Positions 20,820 through 31,948 of a stretch of 64,000 nucleotides of DNA are shown here, one piece after another. Where the stretch lies: the NCBI RefSeq assembly GCF_000344685.1, contig NW_006920416.1, positions 1,634,526 to 1,698,525 of the forward strand. The letters run 5' to 3'. The notes beneath the pieces were generated by a model, which saw only the letters and a program-made list of their open reading frames with translations, did no database searches and had not been told where the DNA came from. This DNA comes from Gloeophyllum trabeum ATCC 11539. Its lineage: Eukaryota > Basidiomycota > Agaricomycetes > Gloeophyllales > Gloeophyllaceae. Numbering within the stretch: the stretch's first letter is position 1; every line of letters begins with the position of its first letter. A program made the position numbers and the translations under genes.

Positions 20820-22955
20820 ATGTCTCTTGGCAATCCAGAGCATCCTTCGTTGCAGACCAACAGCGGTACCGACGAAAATATGTCGCAATGCGGCCACACC
20901 ATTGTAGCATCGCAGGACTTCATCAACATCCTGCGAAGGGATTCAAGCTACTCTGTGGAGGTGTTGAGCCAGTCCACAGCGACTGGGAGAACTGGAGTAG
21001 GTCGCATCCAGGATATCTTACTGCAGAAGGTCGGCCGAAGGGTGGAGAAAGGAATAGCGAATATCTCGCGACGGGTTTCTCCTAGCAAGTGTGGTTTATA
21101 TAATTTGAGTTTCTAGATATCTCACATAGCCTGACAGATGCATATTACCTTGATCTTTTGGAACGGGGATACATGGTTTTTTACCGAAACAAGCATGACA
21201 TGCAATTTAGGGCCATTTTGACGGTGATTATGCACACTTTCACCCCTTTGACTGCCAAAGGGCTATGTGATCTCTTGGATATCCCTGGCTGGTTGCTGGA
21301 AGGGTTCCTAGTCTCCATGTCTTCTGTTATTGGCCACCCGTACAACGGTTCCCTTGTACTGCAAGACGGGCCTGTCTCTGTAACAGATCCTTCCTTCATT
21401 CAATATCTCCTGGATGAATCTACCTGCGACAAGCGCTTTTATGCCGAAGAAGACAAGGGCCATGCATTTCTCGCCGAGAAATGCTTCCTCCTGGCGCGAG
21501 AGCATTTGACTGATTACCTTCCTCATACTAACAAGCAGTTGTATCGGGCCGACAGACCTTGGATTCTCGACGATGAAGCCTACCGTTATGCTCTGAAGAA
21601 TGCATGGAGACACTTGAATAGAGTCTCGAAAGTCAATGACTCCTTGCTAAATGCTGTCTCCCGATCCCTTGGAGCGGTAGCATTCTTCCGTGCATCAAGC
21701 TGTCTCGTGCACGCTAGTTGTGCCGGATGGGAATGGGAAGCGGATAATCCAACTCGCACTTTCAATTTACATGGAGACAGCCACATTCATCTGGACCCGG
21801 GAGGCCTCCAAACGAAAGTCCGGGGTCCGCTAGATATTTCCTGCCTTAACAGAGCCTCAATTCGTCATGTACCTGGATCTCTGTGTGTTTCGCCCGATTT
21901 CAGCACGGCCTATTGGAACGGCGCAAAATGTTTGATTCTTCCACTAGGACGCCCAATGGACGAAGTACGTGCTACAGTCTTTCGATACTGTGTTTGTTTA
22001 CTCATGTACTCCGTTTAGCATGTCGATGTGATGGCGGCCGTGACTCTATTGTCCTTGTCGCGAATTTCATCGGTATTGCCAATATTTGGTGTTTGTCAAT
22101 CTTCTCGCAAGGAAATCCGCGCTGTCACTCCTTTCGCAATCCCGTTAGCGGACTATGCGAAAGATATTAGTGTGAATCACTTGCACGCCATTGTACGTCT
22201 GCATGCACTTGATCATAACATCCGAGGGCTGACTGTGTTCAGCTTTATTTGACCGCGCAGGCCATGCTCCATTTGCGCGTATCTATGCCTGGCATGACAA
22301 AAGATGATCTCGATCAATTCTGTAAAGTACGTCCCTCCCCTTTGAGGAGTGTTGTATCATCCTGGTTGAGCAGATGCGGCAGGAAATCTTTGTTGATGCC
22401 AAGCGTCAAATACGATTGTGGGTCCACCCGCCGTGCCGCCTGCCTCATTGTACAGATTGCGATGATTACCCCGGGTTGTATTATGACCGGAAGGGGGATG
22501 TGTACCGGTTTGGGGTCATATGTTTGAAGGTTCGCTTTCGGTCACTCCGAAAACGCCATGCAACCGTACTGATGTCGGCGAAGGTGTTCAATCCCACAGA
22601 CACCTTTTTCAGAAGGGATTGGAGGACCATCTACGATAGTTGGAAACGAGGGAAACGTCCGACTCGTTCAGCAAACATCTGTGATGACTTGTGGGCTCTT
22701 ATGTGTAAGTGTTGGACGCAGAATTTCGACGACCGCCTCTCCATCGAGGAAGTGTGCGCTGCGATGAAGAATATCGTAGACCGGACGGATGACGAAGAAT
22801 CATACTGCTCGCGGTGCTTCCGATCCGGATGGCACCGTATGCATACTGGATCGTCCACACCCGGATGCCTTGGACCACGATTGGTAGCTACGGCAGGCAC
22901 TAGTCTCATATCTGGGTCAACGTGCGAGAGCATGGAGGCATATTGTCACATCTAG
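20820..22955 (+). CDS. NLR-type winged-helix region fused to a degenerate kinase domain, with the RhoGEF-shared N-terminal module
   Basis: Six exons can be read: 20820-21084, 21138-21964, 22019-22192, 22243-22326, about 22374-22529, and about 22587-22955. Residues about 30-88 (SQDFINILRRDS, then STATGRTGVGRIQDILL) match the RhoGEF N-terminus. The next exon looks like the helical region that follows NACHT domains in agaricomycete NLRs (LLDIPGWLLEGFLVSMSSVI, then VTDPSFIQYLLDESTCDKRF), yet no P-loop ATPase precedes it. A kinase-like part follows: SRISSVLPIFGVCQ, LYLTAQAMLHLR, GDVYRFGVICLK and DLWALMCKCWTQNFDDRLSI. HRD and DFG are absent, so it is a pseudokinase. The first intron has a GC donor (CTA/GCAAGT). 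Boundaries of exons 5-6 are less sure because the 57-nt intron keeps the frame open. Confidence 0.7.
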
Positions 22956-24187
22956 TATCGGAGTTACTTCAAATCGTGGGAGGGATGGGTGGGTATTAAT
23001 CCGCGAAACTGTGGAATATGGATTAACGGAGAGTACGATACAAAGGAGCGCTACGGGCTCGCGGTCCCTGGTGGACTGATGGTCATATTCAACCTGTTGG
23101 GCAAAGTCGGGAGGGCACGCTCCCGATGATTGGTCGCTTGTAATTCACTATGAGTACAAACGATATATCATGATCAGTCGTATACACATTGGGGTACTCA
23201 TGACTGAACGTTATAATTACATCTTCGTCCATGCTCGCCCCGCCCATCAGGGCGGCATGAACCAGACAACTGCAGACTGCATGAGTGCCAGTCAGACTTG
23301 CCTCTCGCGGCAACAGAGAGAACGGCGGGACTAGCTGCATCAGGAATCAAACTGAGGCTCTGTCAGTGATTCTCACACTTGTGGAAGTGGGCCATTGCAA
23401 GCATGGCAGGACACGAGCCCTGAGTCCCGGGCTATAAGCTGTAAGACTATATATGCAAGGTTAGTGCTTATCTTGCATGCATACACATGTAGACTATTGG
23501 CATTTAAGGCACCACCAGTAATACAGTTGAGTCTGTGAAAACCCATACCAATATGTGGATGTTTTGTACACACTTTGGGACACACCCGGAACATAAATAG
23601 CATTTCACACTGTAAACAGTAGTGGTGACACCCACTTGCAAGTTGGCTTCACTGGTTATTGGCTAAAGATATGAGACTGTGGGTTATGACCTCTGAAAAT
23701 CTATGAGTTATTGGGCATCACAGAGTTATGGCTGTTTGAAGGGAACTGCAGGCATGGATCTATGGGTTCTTGCAGCATTTTCCTCCTGCAGCTTCTTGGC
23801 ACTTGCATTCCCACAACCATCATTGTTTGGTGCAGATCCAGTAAAGACTATTCCTTTGTTCTCCAGGACTTATAATGAAGTACAACATAGAAAACGCTAG
23901 TTTTGGTCAGAGTTACAGGTTCATTACATCAGAACTGGCTTGAATTGGTATAACAGATCCAGAAATAGCCCAATGGAAGTGTATATTCCAGTAATGCAAC
24001 ATTTTAACAGGTATATTCAATGTAAAAGTTGAGTCCATATCCAACTCCAGGACTTGTGACAATACCTGCAAAAGCAGTGACCCACTGCAAGATTAGAGTT
24101 CAGAATCAGCATGCTTACTGTAGGAAACCCTTTGAGAGTTGAAACTATTCACATGATATCATTTTCTAAATTTATTTCCCAAGTCCG

Positions 24188-24430
24188 GCTAATGAGTCAT
24201 GCTGTCAAGTGCTATCAATAGTACTTATCATACCCAGTTACAAGAATATATTTGGAATTTCCGAGTATTTTTGTGCAAGTTCCTGACTTTTTCTGGCCAC
24301 TGAGGGTAATCAGTCATGCTGTGCAGCACTATCAATAGCACTAATAACACCACATGTGACTCCAGCAATATATACAAATTTTTGCGGATTGTTTCCATTT
24401 TTTATGGCAGTCTGAGTGCCACAGTCGGGG
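24188..24430. repeat. Two diverged ~118-bp tandem units
   Basis: GAGTCATGCTGTCAAGTGCT followed by ATCAATAGTAC at about 24194 is matched by CAGTCATGCTGTGCAGCACT followed by ATCAATAGCAC at about 24312. An ..AATATAT.. block follows in each. Confidence 0.6.
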
Positions 24431-24808
24431 CAGAGTATGGCTGTGACATAGTTGCACAGCAAATTTTGCAAAAGTGCATTCCAATGTCATAGCTTGCCAC
24501 GGTTAAAGTCCCAACTACAAAACTTTGAAGTCAATGGGGAGTGCACTACAAATGAGTGTGCAGCCAATCAGATTGCAAGAATCCCACCTGGCATGGAAAT
24601 CTCTTAATTCGACCTCCGCCATAATACTCCCACAACAAGCATTCAGTAAGTAAACCAGTTGTAGTCATGGTTCAGAAAGACGCGCCCACAGGACAAGCAT
24701 AAAATCACCAAAATATTTGTGTGCATCCAGTGTATAGTTTATATAATATATTGAAAGGCCAGACTCTTTGAGGTCCATGCAGAAGAGCACTGTGGCAATC
24801 ACTGAAAT

Positions 24809-24840
24809 TTGAGACTACAAATCTCATTTTGTAGTCTCAA
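24809..24840. repeat. Perfect hairpin, 13-bp stem
   Basis: TTGAGACTACAAA (24809-24821) pairs with TTTGTAGTCTCAA (24828-24840) across a 6-nt loop, within AT-rich repeat DNA. Confidence 0.65.
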
Positions 24841-26051
24841 CTACAAGCGGAGTATGAAATATGTGTAGTAGCAACTACATCTTTTATTCCCACAGTGTCT
24901 CGGCAACTACATTCCCACAGTACTCAACATTCAGCAGAAGCCCAGTAAAGACTCTTCCTTCATTCCTCAGGACTCGTAATGACATTCACCCGAAACATCA
25001 GGACGACCGGTGGAAAAAATCAAGCTTTGGAATCTGGACTTCAGAAGCTAAAGACATGATGGGGAGTATGTTGGATTTCGGCTTGCGGGTTCAAGCTTGC
25101 GAGCTCAAGCTTGCGAGCTCGTGCCGTGTTGCGCATGGTCAGGGGGGCGGGTGGGCCTGACTGATAAGGTGATAAGAAAATACTATATATTCGTTGTATC
25201 TACTCGATATACTGTATGCGATCGCCCTTCGGGCAAGCACACTCAACTTCCGTTTGCTAGGATTATTTCAACTGAGTACACAACCACAAGCAATAGAACA
25301 GCTGAACAAACAGTAAAGGCACTACAAAGCACACGAACAAGTAATCACAGCCAATCACATTCCCTACCGGACAGACACTAGGTGTGGGAAAATCAATCAC
25401 CGATAATAAAAATTCACAGTATGCAAACCCCAACCTAGACATGAAGGGACCTATATATTTGATATAGATGCGTAAATCATCGCAAATATCACAAGTAGGG
25501 TAATACAATATATAATCTGACAGAATCGAATAACTAAACAGTATACTGAGTACATGACGTAGCCAAAGCGCATCCAAAGAAAACACCCAAGTACCTACGT
25601 CACACAAACTAGCGTGCCACAGCAATGCGGCAGCCAATCAAAGCACTCAAATCCTAAACGGCGCGTCGAGGACCCCAGCACCGTACCGCGCCTGCACCTA
25701 GTCAATTCCCACGGTAACAAAGGCCCTCGGAAGATGTGAGACCACAGACTTTGAGCATAAGGACTCATCCTTCGTACCTCAGGACTCGTAACCTGCTACT
25801 GAGAGTTCTCCCCTCCCCCCAACATAATACTGATAGCGCGATAATCGCATGCGCGCATGCGGAGTGCACCTGCCTGAATTCCGTCTCGGGGCACAGTACG
25901 CACTGATGCGAACCGCGGCATACGTTAAAAGTTTCTGATCAAGACCGCAAAGGGGAATATAGATGTACAAAATCCATGTCATTCAATAATGATAATTTTA
26001 CTTCCACGTCGTAATCGTACAATTTCTTTTTCCTTGGGACAGAGAAAGCGT

Positions 26052-27277
26052 CTACTGTATCTTAACCTTGTTCGACGCCTTCTCCTCCTCAGGCTCGTTG
26101 AAGATGTTGATATCCCAGCGCGGGGAGTAGTTGCACGGGATGTTGAAGCTGGACGACAGGTCACACGTTAGTAGCTACGATCGAAACAACATAATCACGG
26201 GAAAACACGTACCGGGTGTGCTGCGTCTGCCCGAGCTTCGTGATCTCCTCGTAGTCCTCCTTGCTGAGCTCGATCTGCTTGAAGTTCGAGATAATGCGCT
26301 CCTCCTGGACGGACTTGGGGATGACCGAGTAGCCGCGGTACACGCCCCATGCCACGAGCACCTGCGCGGGCGTCGCGCCGACCTTCTTCGCGATCGCCTG
26401 CACGGCGGGGTAGTCCGTCAGCTTCGGCTTGCCGACCACTAAAAACCAAGCCCGCGCATCAGCAACTCATCAAAAGGGAAGCAAAACAGGGGAAGAACGC
26501 ACGGTTGTTGCCCAGCGGCGAATACGCCGTGAGGTGGATGCCCTCCTGCTTGCAGTACGCGACGAGGTCGTCCTGCGGGAGTAGCGGGTGCGCCTCGATC
26601 TGGTTCGCGGCGGGCTTGACGCCCGTCGCCGCGATGATGCCCTTGAGCTGCTCGACGGTAAAGTTCGACACGCCGACCGCGCGGACCTTGCCCGTCTTCG
26701 GCAGCTCGATCATCGCCTTCCAGGTGTCGACGAGCGAGGTGTCGAGGTCGAGCGCGACCTCGCCTTCCTTGCTCGGGTGCTTGGGGAACAGGCCCTGGCC
26801 GGGCGGGAAGGCGACAGGCCAGTGGATCACTGCGGGATGCATGTGTGAGGATAAGGTCAGCAGAGCAAAGACAGGGTGGAACGCACGATAGAGGTCAAGG
26901 TAGTCGGTGCCGATCTGGGCAAGGGTCTCATCGAGCGCTTTCTCAACCTCCTTCGGCTGATGGGCGTTGTTCCAAAGCTTGGAGGTGATGAAGAGGTCCT
27001 CCCGCTTGACAACGCTCGGGATAACCTTCTTCAGGGCCCGTCCGACCTCATCCTGGTTCTCGTAAACCCGCGCAAGGTCAAGGTGGCGGTAGCCGTTGCG
27101 CACGGCAATTTCGACCTGAGAGCGTCAATCGTTGAGTACAGCTTTGGGGGAAGAGGTCGCCATAGCAGGGATACGCACGGCGTTCTCGACTTCATTAGGC
27201 TTGCTGAGCCACGTCCCCAACCCGATCTGAGGGATCGTTGCGCCCGTGTTAAGAGAGAGGATCTTTCCGAACGACAT
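26052..27277 (-). CDS. Aldo-keto reductase (AKR, GCY1/YPR1-like)
   Basis: Five exons give about 325 residues starting [20 protein letters not shown] at 27277. The AKR tetrad is present: Asp and Tyr in [15 protein letters not shown], Lys in [10 protein letters not shown], His in [14 protein letters not shown]. The last motif is split by the intron at about 26882-26829 and restored by splicing. NADPH-binding features include [23 protein letters not shown] and [11 protein letters not shown]. The C-terminus [16 protein letters not shown] fits the fungal glycerol dehydrogenase / D-arabinose dehydrogenase / GCY1 group. It reduces aldehydes and ketones with NADPH in the cytosol; the true substrate cannot be read from sequence. 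All introns are GT-AG and begin GTGCGT or GTACGT. Confidence 0.92.
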
Positions 27278-27362
27278 TGTAGTGTTTTGATTGCGATGTG
27301 CGGGTCGAGGACGAGAGGATAATCAGAAAGTCAATCAACGATCCGTGTTCGGCGCTGTAGCG

Positions 27363-27371
27363 ATTTATATA
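27363..27371 (-). promoter_or_regulatory. TATA box of the aldo-keto reductase gene
   Basis: TATATAAAT on the minus strand, about 86 bases upstream of the ATG at 27277. Confidence 0.6.
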
Positions 27372-28690
27372 GGACGAGGGGATATGTCACGCCCCATAAT
27401 GACGACACTCAGGTGAAGACAGTTCTTGCGAGCGACGGCCCGGATCCGGCCCGAGGCTCTATCGAACGCCATCGACACTGGCGATGGAGACGATTGCTGG
27501 GGAGAATGGAAAGCGCGTTCGAGAATGTTCGCGGAGGCTGGCGAGACGGTGCGGCGAGCCGTTGCGCATTTGTAATGGTTTGCAACTGAGGGGGTCCCTC
27601 GGTATGCAGCCTGGTAGGACGCTAATTTTATTCACGGTTCGTGCTTGTTCTTGAGGAATCATGGCAGCGCATCGATATAGCACGAAATGAGAGCGTCATG
27701 GTCGGCGTCAAAGGGTATAATGTCGTCTTCTGGATCTGGACGATGCGACAGTAGTTGAGAACGTTGAAGAGCTCGGAGGTTGTGACGGAAACTCTGGTAA
27801 GATTGGTACGTCTGCCGACCGGAGTTTGCCGGCACCTCTTTGTTTGTTACCACCACCATCACCACCACGTCGCCCTCCTCCTGCTCCCGCAACCCTGCTA
27901 AATGCACGTTTCACTTTGTCTCTACCCATGACATGCACAAGGCGGATGCTGTCCGTGCGCTTTCATCAGAACCGCCCAGACCAGGCGGTTCAAATATCCT
28001 TTGCACCGTCGGGACAGCTGGGGAGTTCAGATGAGGGTGGACGGATAAATGAAGACCAGGCCTCTAGGTCGTATTATCCCCTCCTCCGTGGGTCACCTGG
28101 GCGTATACATGCTCCCTGCCTGGAATGTCACGTCACCTCAGTCTCTTTCTATCCGTCTTATTCGGAATTACTTTCGCTGTGGACGGATTTCTGGCTGCTT
28201 ATTCGCTCCTCCCTGAACTTTTCTCGTCGGTCGGTTCTATACGGGGTGTATGCATTCGCTCCGGTGGCAAACGTGACCGTATTGGGTAATTGGACACAGG
28301 ATGTGTCGTTGCCCCGGCTGACCCGTGTTTGTTGTGGCGTCTTCGGTGTTCCTTGACTCCCATCCCGGTATCTCATCGCTTGATCTAACGACCCGGAGGC
28401 AAACACAAACGCAGCATATATTTCTCTTGGGTGCAACAACACGTCTCGACCACGGTTCTGCCATAAGTGTTTATGTGACCCTTGCGATTGTTCCTTCGAC
28501 TACAACTGGTCCTCTCCGGAGTACGAGTTACTCGTTCGCGGCTTGGAATGCTTCCTCGAGTGTCCTCTACACAAGCTCACGCGGCGTCTACCATCGTGCA
28601 CGTATTTATCGATAGATCTGCCACGATTTAGAGTCTTGCAACTATATCATCGACGCTGGAGACACCTGCAAGAAAACCAGATCTCCTACT
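27372..28690. other. Intergenic
   Basis: No gene recognised between the reductase promoter and the 3' end of the next minus-strand gene. Short frames on both strands lack motifs. Confidence 0.4.
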
Positions 28691-29805
28691 TCACACACCC
28701 CTCTCCGCGCGGGTATTCAATGCTCGCAGGAGGACATCGCACTCGAACCCGGTAAGCTTCTCGTCACGCACGAACTGGCGCAGGACCCCCTCCTGGCTCT
28801 CGCGGCTCCAGCACCTGAACGCCTCCAGGTCCTCCCACAGCGTGATGCCGTATGCTCGGAGGACGGGGTAGGTGTATTCTAGGTTGGGTTTCAGCCCGCG
28901 GAGGAAGGCCTGGACGGTGTGTTCGGCGGATGGAGAGACGGTTGGTGCGGGTCGCGCGGACGGCGCGGTCTGGGATGGAGACGGCACTGATGGACCCGCG
29001 ACTGACGGGGCGGCGGCATTGCTAGCATTCGGCCACGATGCCTCGCTGTTGGCCCACGTACTCTTGGACACTGTCACTTCGGTGTCCCCGGTCTGCCTCG
29101 TGGACTGAGGGTTGCTCGTCTTCGCAGGAGGTATCTTACCCTTGTTCGAGACCTGGCTTCTCGTGATTGGCCTCTTGACAATGTCAACGTACGGCTTCTG
29201 TCAGCACGTTAGTCATGTGTGCGTGAGGCAGAGCTGGCGGTCCGTACTCGCGGTGCCTCTTTCCTTGCGTCTGCGCCAGGCTTTGCGCTGATTACGCTCT
29301 TCGTAGCGCGCCTTGCTGCGCGCGCGCTCGCCTTTATCAGGATCCCAGACATGTACCGCCTCAGAGGGAATGCGGATTCGTATCGGGCGAACACAGGCCA
29401 CCTGGCACAGGTCTGACGAGGTGTTTGAGTCCCACCGCGGGCGAGCGATCCACGGAGGGGAGCAACGTACATCTGCTATAAACCCCTCCCACACGTCCTG
29501 CCGCTGCTGTCTGACGCCCTTGGTCATGTCTAGATATTTTTCGGCCATTGCGCGCACTTCATCCTAAAGAAGATATTTAGGCTGCGTGGGCATGCTAGAT
29601 AGTGGACGCACGAGGAGGCTGCGGGCTTGCTGCCTGGGCATGACGAGCTCAAGCGCGGCCATGTAGCTCTCGGGACTGTGGCTGTACTTGATAAGCGGTG
29701 GAGGGCACTGCTCTCGGGTTGGAGGTCGGCCGTCTGGAATAGTTGTCAGTGCTAGGCGAGGGAAGCTCTCTATGCACCCTTTTTACCGTTCATTGTATGG
29801 TTCAT
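28691..29805 (-). CDS. Helical-domain family protein, member 1 (unknown function)
   Basis: Five exons (29805-29787, 29733-29612, 29563-29471, 29412-29248, 29197-28691) join to about 301 residues. Three conserved parts are shared with the genes at 30419 and 54432. They are a 31-codon exon (DEVRAMAEKYLDMTKGVRQQ, ending WEGFIAD), an exon beginning TCARWPVFARYESAFPLRRY, and a C-terminal helical domain (TVQAFLRGLKPNLEYTYPVL, then CWSRESQEGVLRQF, then LTGFECDVLLRAL). The last resembles a SAM-type bundle in length and pattern; this is inference. A Ser/Pro-rich linker precedes it and a basic Ala/Arg-rich stretch lies in the middle, suggesting a nuclear protein. The first ATG choice (29805 or 29793) rests on the tiny first exon also seen in member 2. 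Confidence 0.7.
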
Positions 29806-30418
29806 GGGTAAGAGGCAAACTAGACGTTGTTCATCTTGTCGCGAACGAGACCTGTTGGTTTCCCACTCCCAGGGGGTGTAACGGACCGCCTGACTGCGTG
29901 ACCGTTCGCGATTGCCTCCGAGTCGTGAGTCGAGAAGATCATACATTAGGGCGAGGCTTCTGGATTAACTCGGAGTGCGGTTCGGCGATGAACTTGCTTT
30001 GGAATCTCTCGTCTCTCCGGAAGGGACCGATACCAAGATGTGAGCGGCGCTCCATTTGCATGTACTGGGATTGAGGTTGACTGTCCGCCGAGTTGAAGTG
30101 CGGAATGCTCTGTGCGCGCTAGTACTGATTTAAATCCGTTGTCGTCCTTGTATGGGAACTTAGATTTCCGGTTCTTTCGACATAAACATAGCACCGTCTC
30201 ACCGCCTCCGTTATCATAGCGATATCTGACGATACCTGACTGACTTCCGAATGCCTCCGAGTTCGTCAATGAAGTGCGGTCCGGCCTTATCGACGTGTTC
30301 GTCACAGGGTTAAAGTTACAACTTCAACACGGACATACCATGTGATGTGAGCGCGACTTTGGTTCAAGTTCATATCTTCGCGAGAACGTCCTCTCGGACC
30401 TCTTTGCATCTCCCCCGA

Positions 30419-31497
30419 ATGGACAGATGTCAACTTGATCGCGGTATGTAACATAGCATCTCTATTGTATCATCGGCGAGTGACTCCAGCATTATAAGGC
30501 AACTCGCCTGGTTCAGGCAGAATACAGTCAGACGGTTCGACGTATTTGCAAGCATTGCAGCCGTTTGTCGGTCGCGCAGAAGCACAGAAGATATTCGTGA
30601 ACATGGCATTATATCATCTGCAGTTTGTGCACTAACTCTTCGCTTCCTTCACGTACTATAGGCGCAGGTCTCTCTCCTCTCCGAGGACTACCTTCAGAGA
30701 GGTTTGACAATGCGTAAGCAGCAGAGAGAGCAAGTCCGCCGTCTGGTAGACTGTGTGAGTCGACAGTGCTAGCAAGCAAGGCATAACTGATACCTGTCGC
30801 GATCCTCTAGGTTTGCGACAAATACCCCGTGTTCCGACACTTTGAGCGAGAGTGGCCACTGCACAAATATCTTACCAACTGCTATAGGCGTAAAAGATCA
30901 GGGGGAAAGATTGTTCCAACAGACAATGGATGTCTTGCTAGTTGGCCTCGACAGCCCGTATACGACCTTCCTGAGCCTTCTGCAGTCAGTCATCTTCCAT
31001 ATACCTATTCGTATGATCCTGCTCACTAGTTGCTATTCTAGCCCGATCAAGTCTCTGCATGTCCTTCCATTGCTGCTGGTTCAAAAGGGGCAGCCTCTAC
31101 GGTGCAGTGCTCTATAACGACTAGGATTCAACCAGCTACACCCGAGGTGATAGTAATTGATGATGACGAGGATCCACCGAGTACCTCCAGCCCTGCCTTG
31201 ACCTCTTTCCTTCCTTCATATCATTCATGTTCCTTCGGCAGCTTGAGCTCGGCAGAGGGTGGCTCCAGTCAAAGCATCCAATCCTTTCTTCGTGGTCTTG
31301 ACCCCAACTTGGCACATTGCTGGCCTGTCTTTGATGAATATGGCATCAGGCTACGGGGTGATCTAGAGGCATTTGGTAGGTGGTCTCGGGAGCGGCAGGA
31401 GAGTGTGCTTGGGAAATTTGTGTCCAGTGGGAGGCTTACGGAGTTTGAGTGTGAGGTCATTCTCCATGGTATACAGTCCAGAAGTGGAGAATCGTAG
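30419..31497 (+). CDS. Helical-domain family protein, member 2, with a SUMO-interaction-like motif
   Basis: Five exons (30419-30443, 30499-30596, 30662-30754, 30811-30984, 31042-31497) join to 281 residues. The layout copies member 1, including a 31-codon third exon (AQVSLLSEDYLQRGLTMRKQ...) and a fourth that opens VCDKYPVFRHFEREWPLHKY. The C-terminal domain is QSIQSFLRGLDPNLAHCWPV, then GRWSRERQESVLGKF, then LTEFECEVILHGI. Between them lies PEVIVIDDDEDPP, a hydrophobic V-I-V-I core followed by acids, the form of a SUMO-interacting motif. It is transcribed away from member 1, with about 610 bp between the two starts, which suggests an inverted duplication. Function unknown. Confidence 0.72.
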
Positions 31498-31948
31498 AAG
31501 GGATTGCTAGAGGCTGCTAATCTCAGACAGATGGCTGAATTATGTACTGATATGTGTGTATTTCCTGTTTCATGCATTACATGTCTTCAACATGAGGAGA
31601 CACTTTCCCTGTTACATAATTCATATGACAGAAATTGTTTGCAGCCGCTCCCAAGCTTCATACTCTCACATGTTAGCTCATCCCTTGTAGCTCGTCCCCT
31701 GTACCTTGATATCATGTTCTCCTCAGGCTCGACATCAACTGTGTGCTTGGGGGATATTTATAATGTAGCCTCCACGGTTCCGACTCACGACTGGATTAAT
31801 CACCGGGTAAATTGTCGTGACGGACGAGTCTCGAGCTCTTTTCCGATGATAAGTCAGCCATGAGTCTGCGGTCGACTTCGACTTTGGCAACCCGACTCTT
31901 CCTTCTGCCCTTCTGCGAAATCCATCCGGCTTGAACCCATCGAAGACG
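31498..31948. other. Intergenic / promoter of the decarboxylase gene
   Basis: No gene. An AT-rich GATATTTATAATG at about 31753 could be a distal TATA-like element for the gene starting at 31949. Confidence 0.35.

Larger units (their letters stand above)
22956..26051. other. Gene-free, AT-rich region of degenerate repeats
   Basis: No gene supported over 3 kb. Diverged duplications occur: CCAGTAAAGACT..TCCTT..TTC..CAGGACT at about 23845 recurs near 24938, and a shorter CTCAGGACTCGTAA at about 25772 matches its tail. Around 25090-25120 the unit CAAGCTTGCGAGCT is repeated in tandem. The open frame at 25263-25637 on the minus strand has no recognisable features and is not called. Confidence 0.5.

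Noticed and set aside
25263..25637. 124-codon minus-strand frame
   Set aside because: Hydrophobic by AT-rich composition, no recognisable family, lies in repeat DNA.
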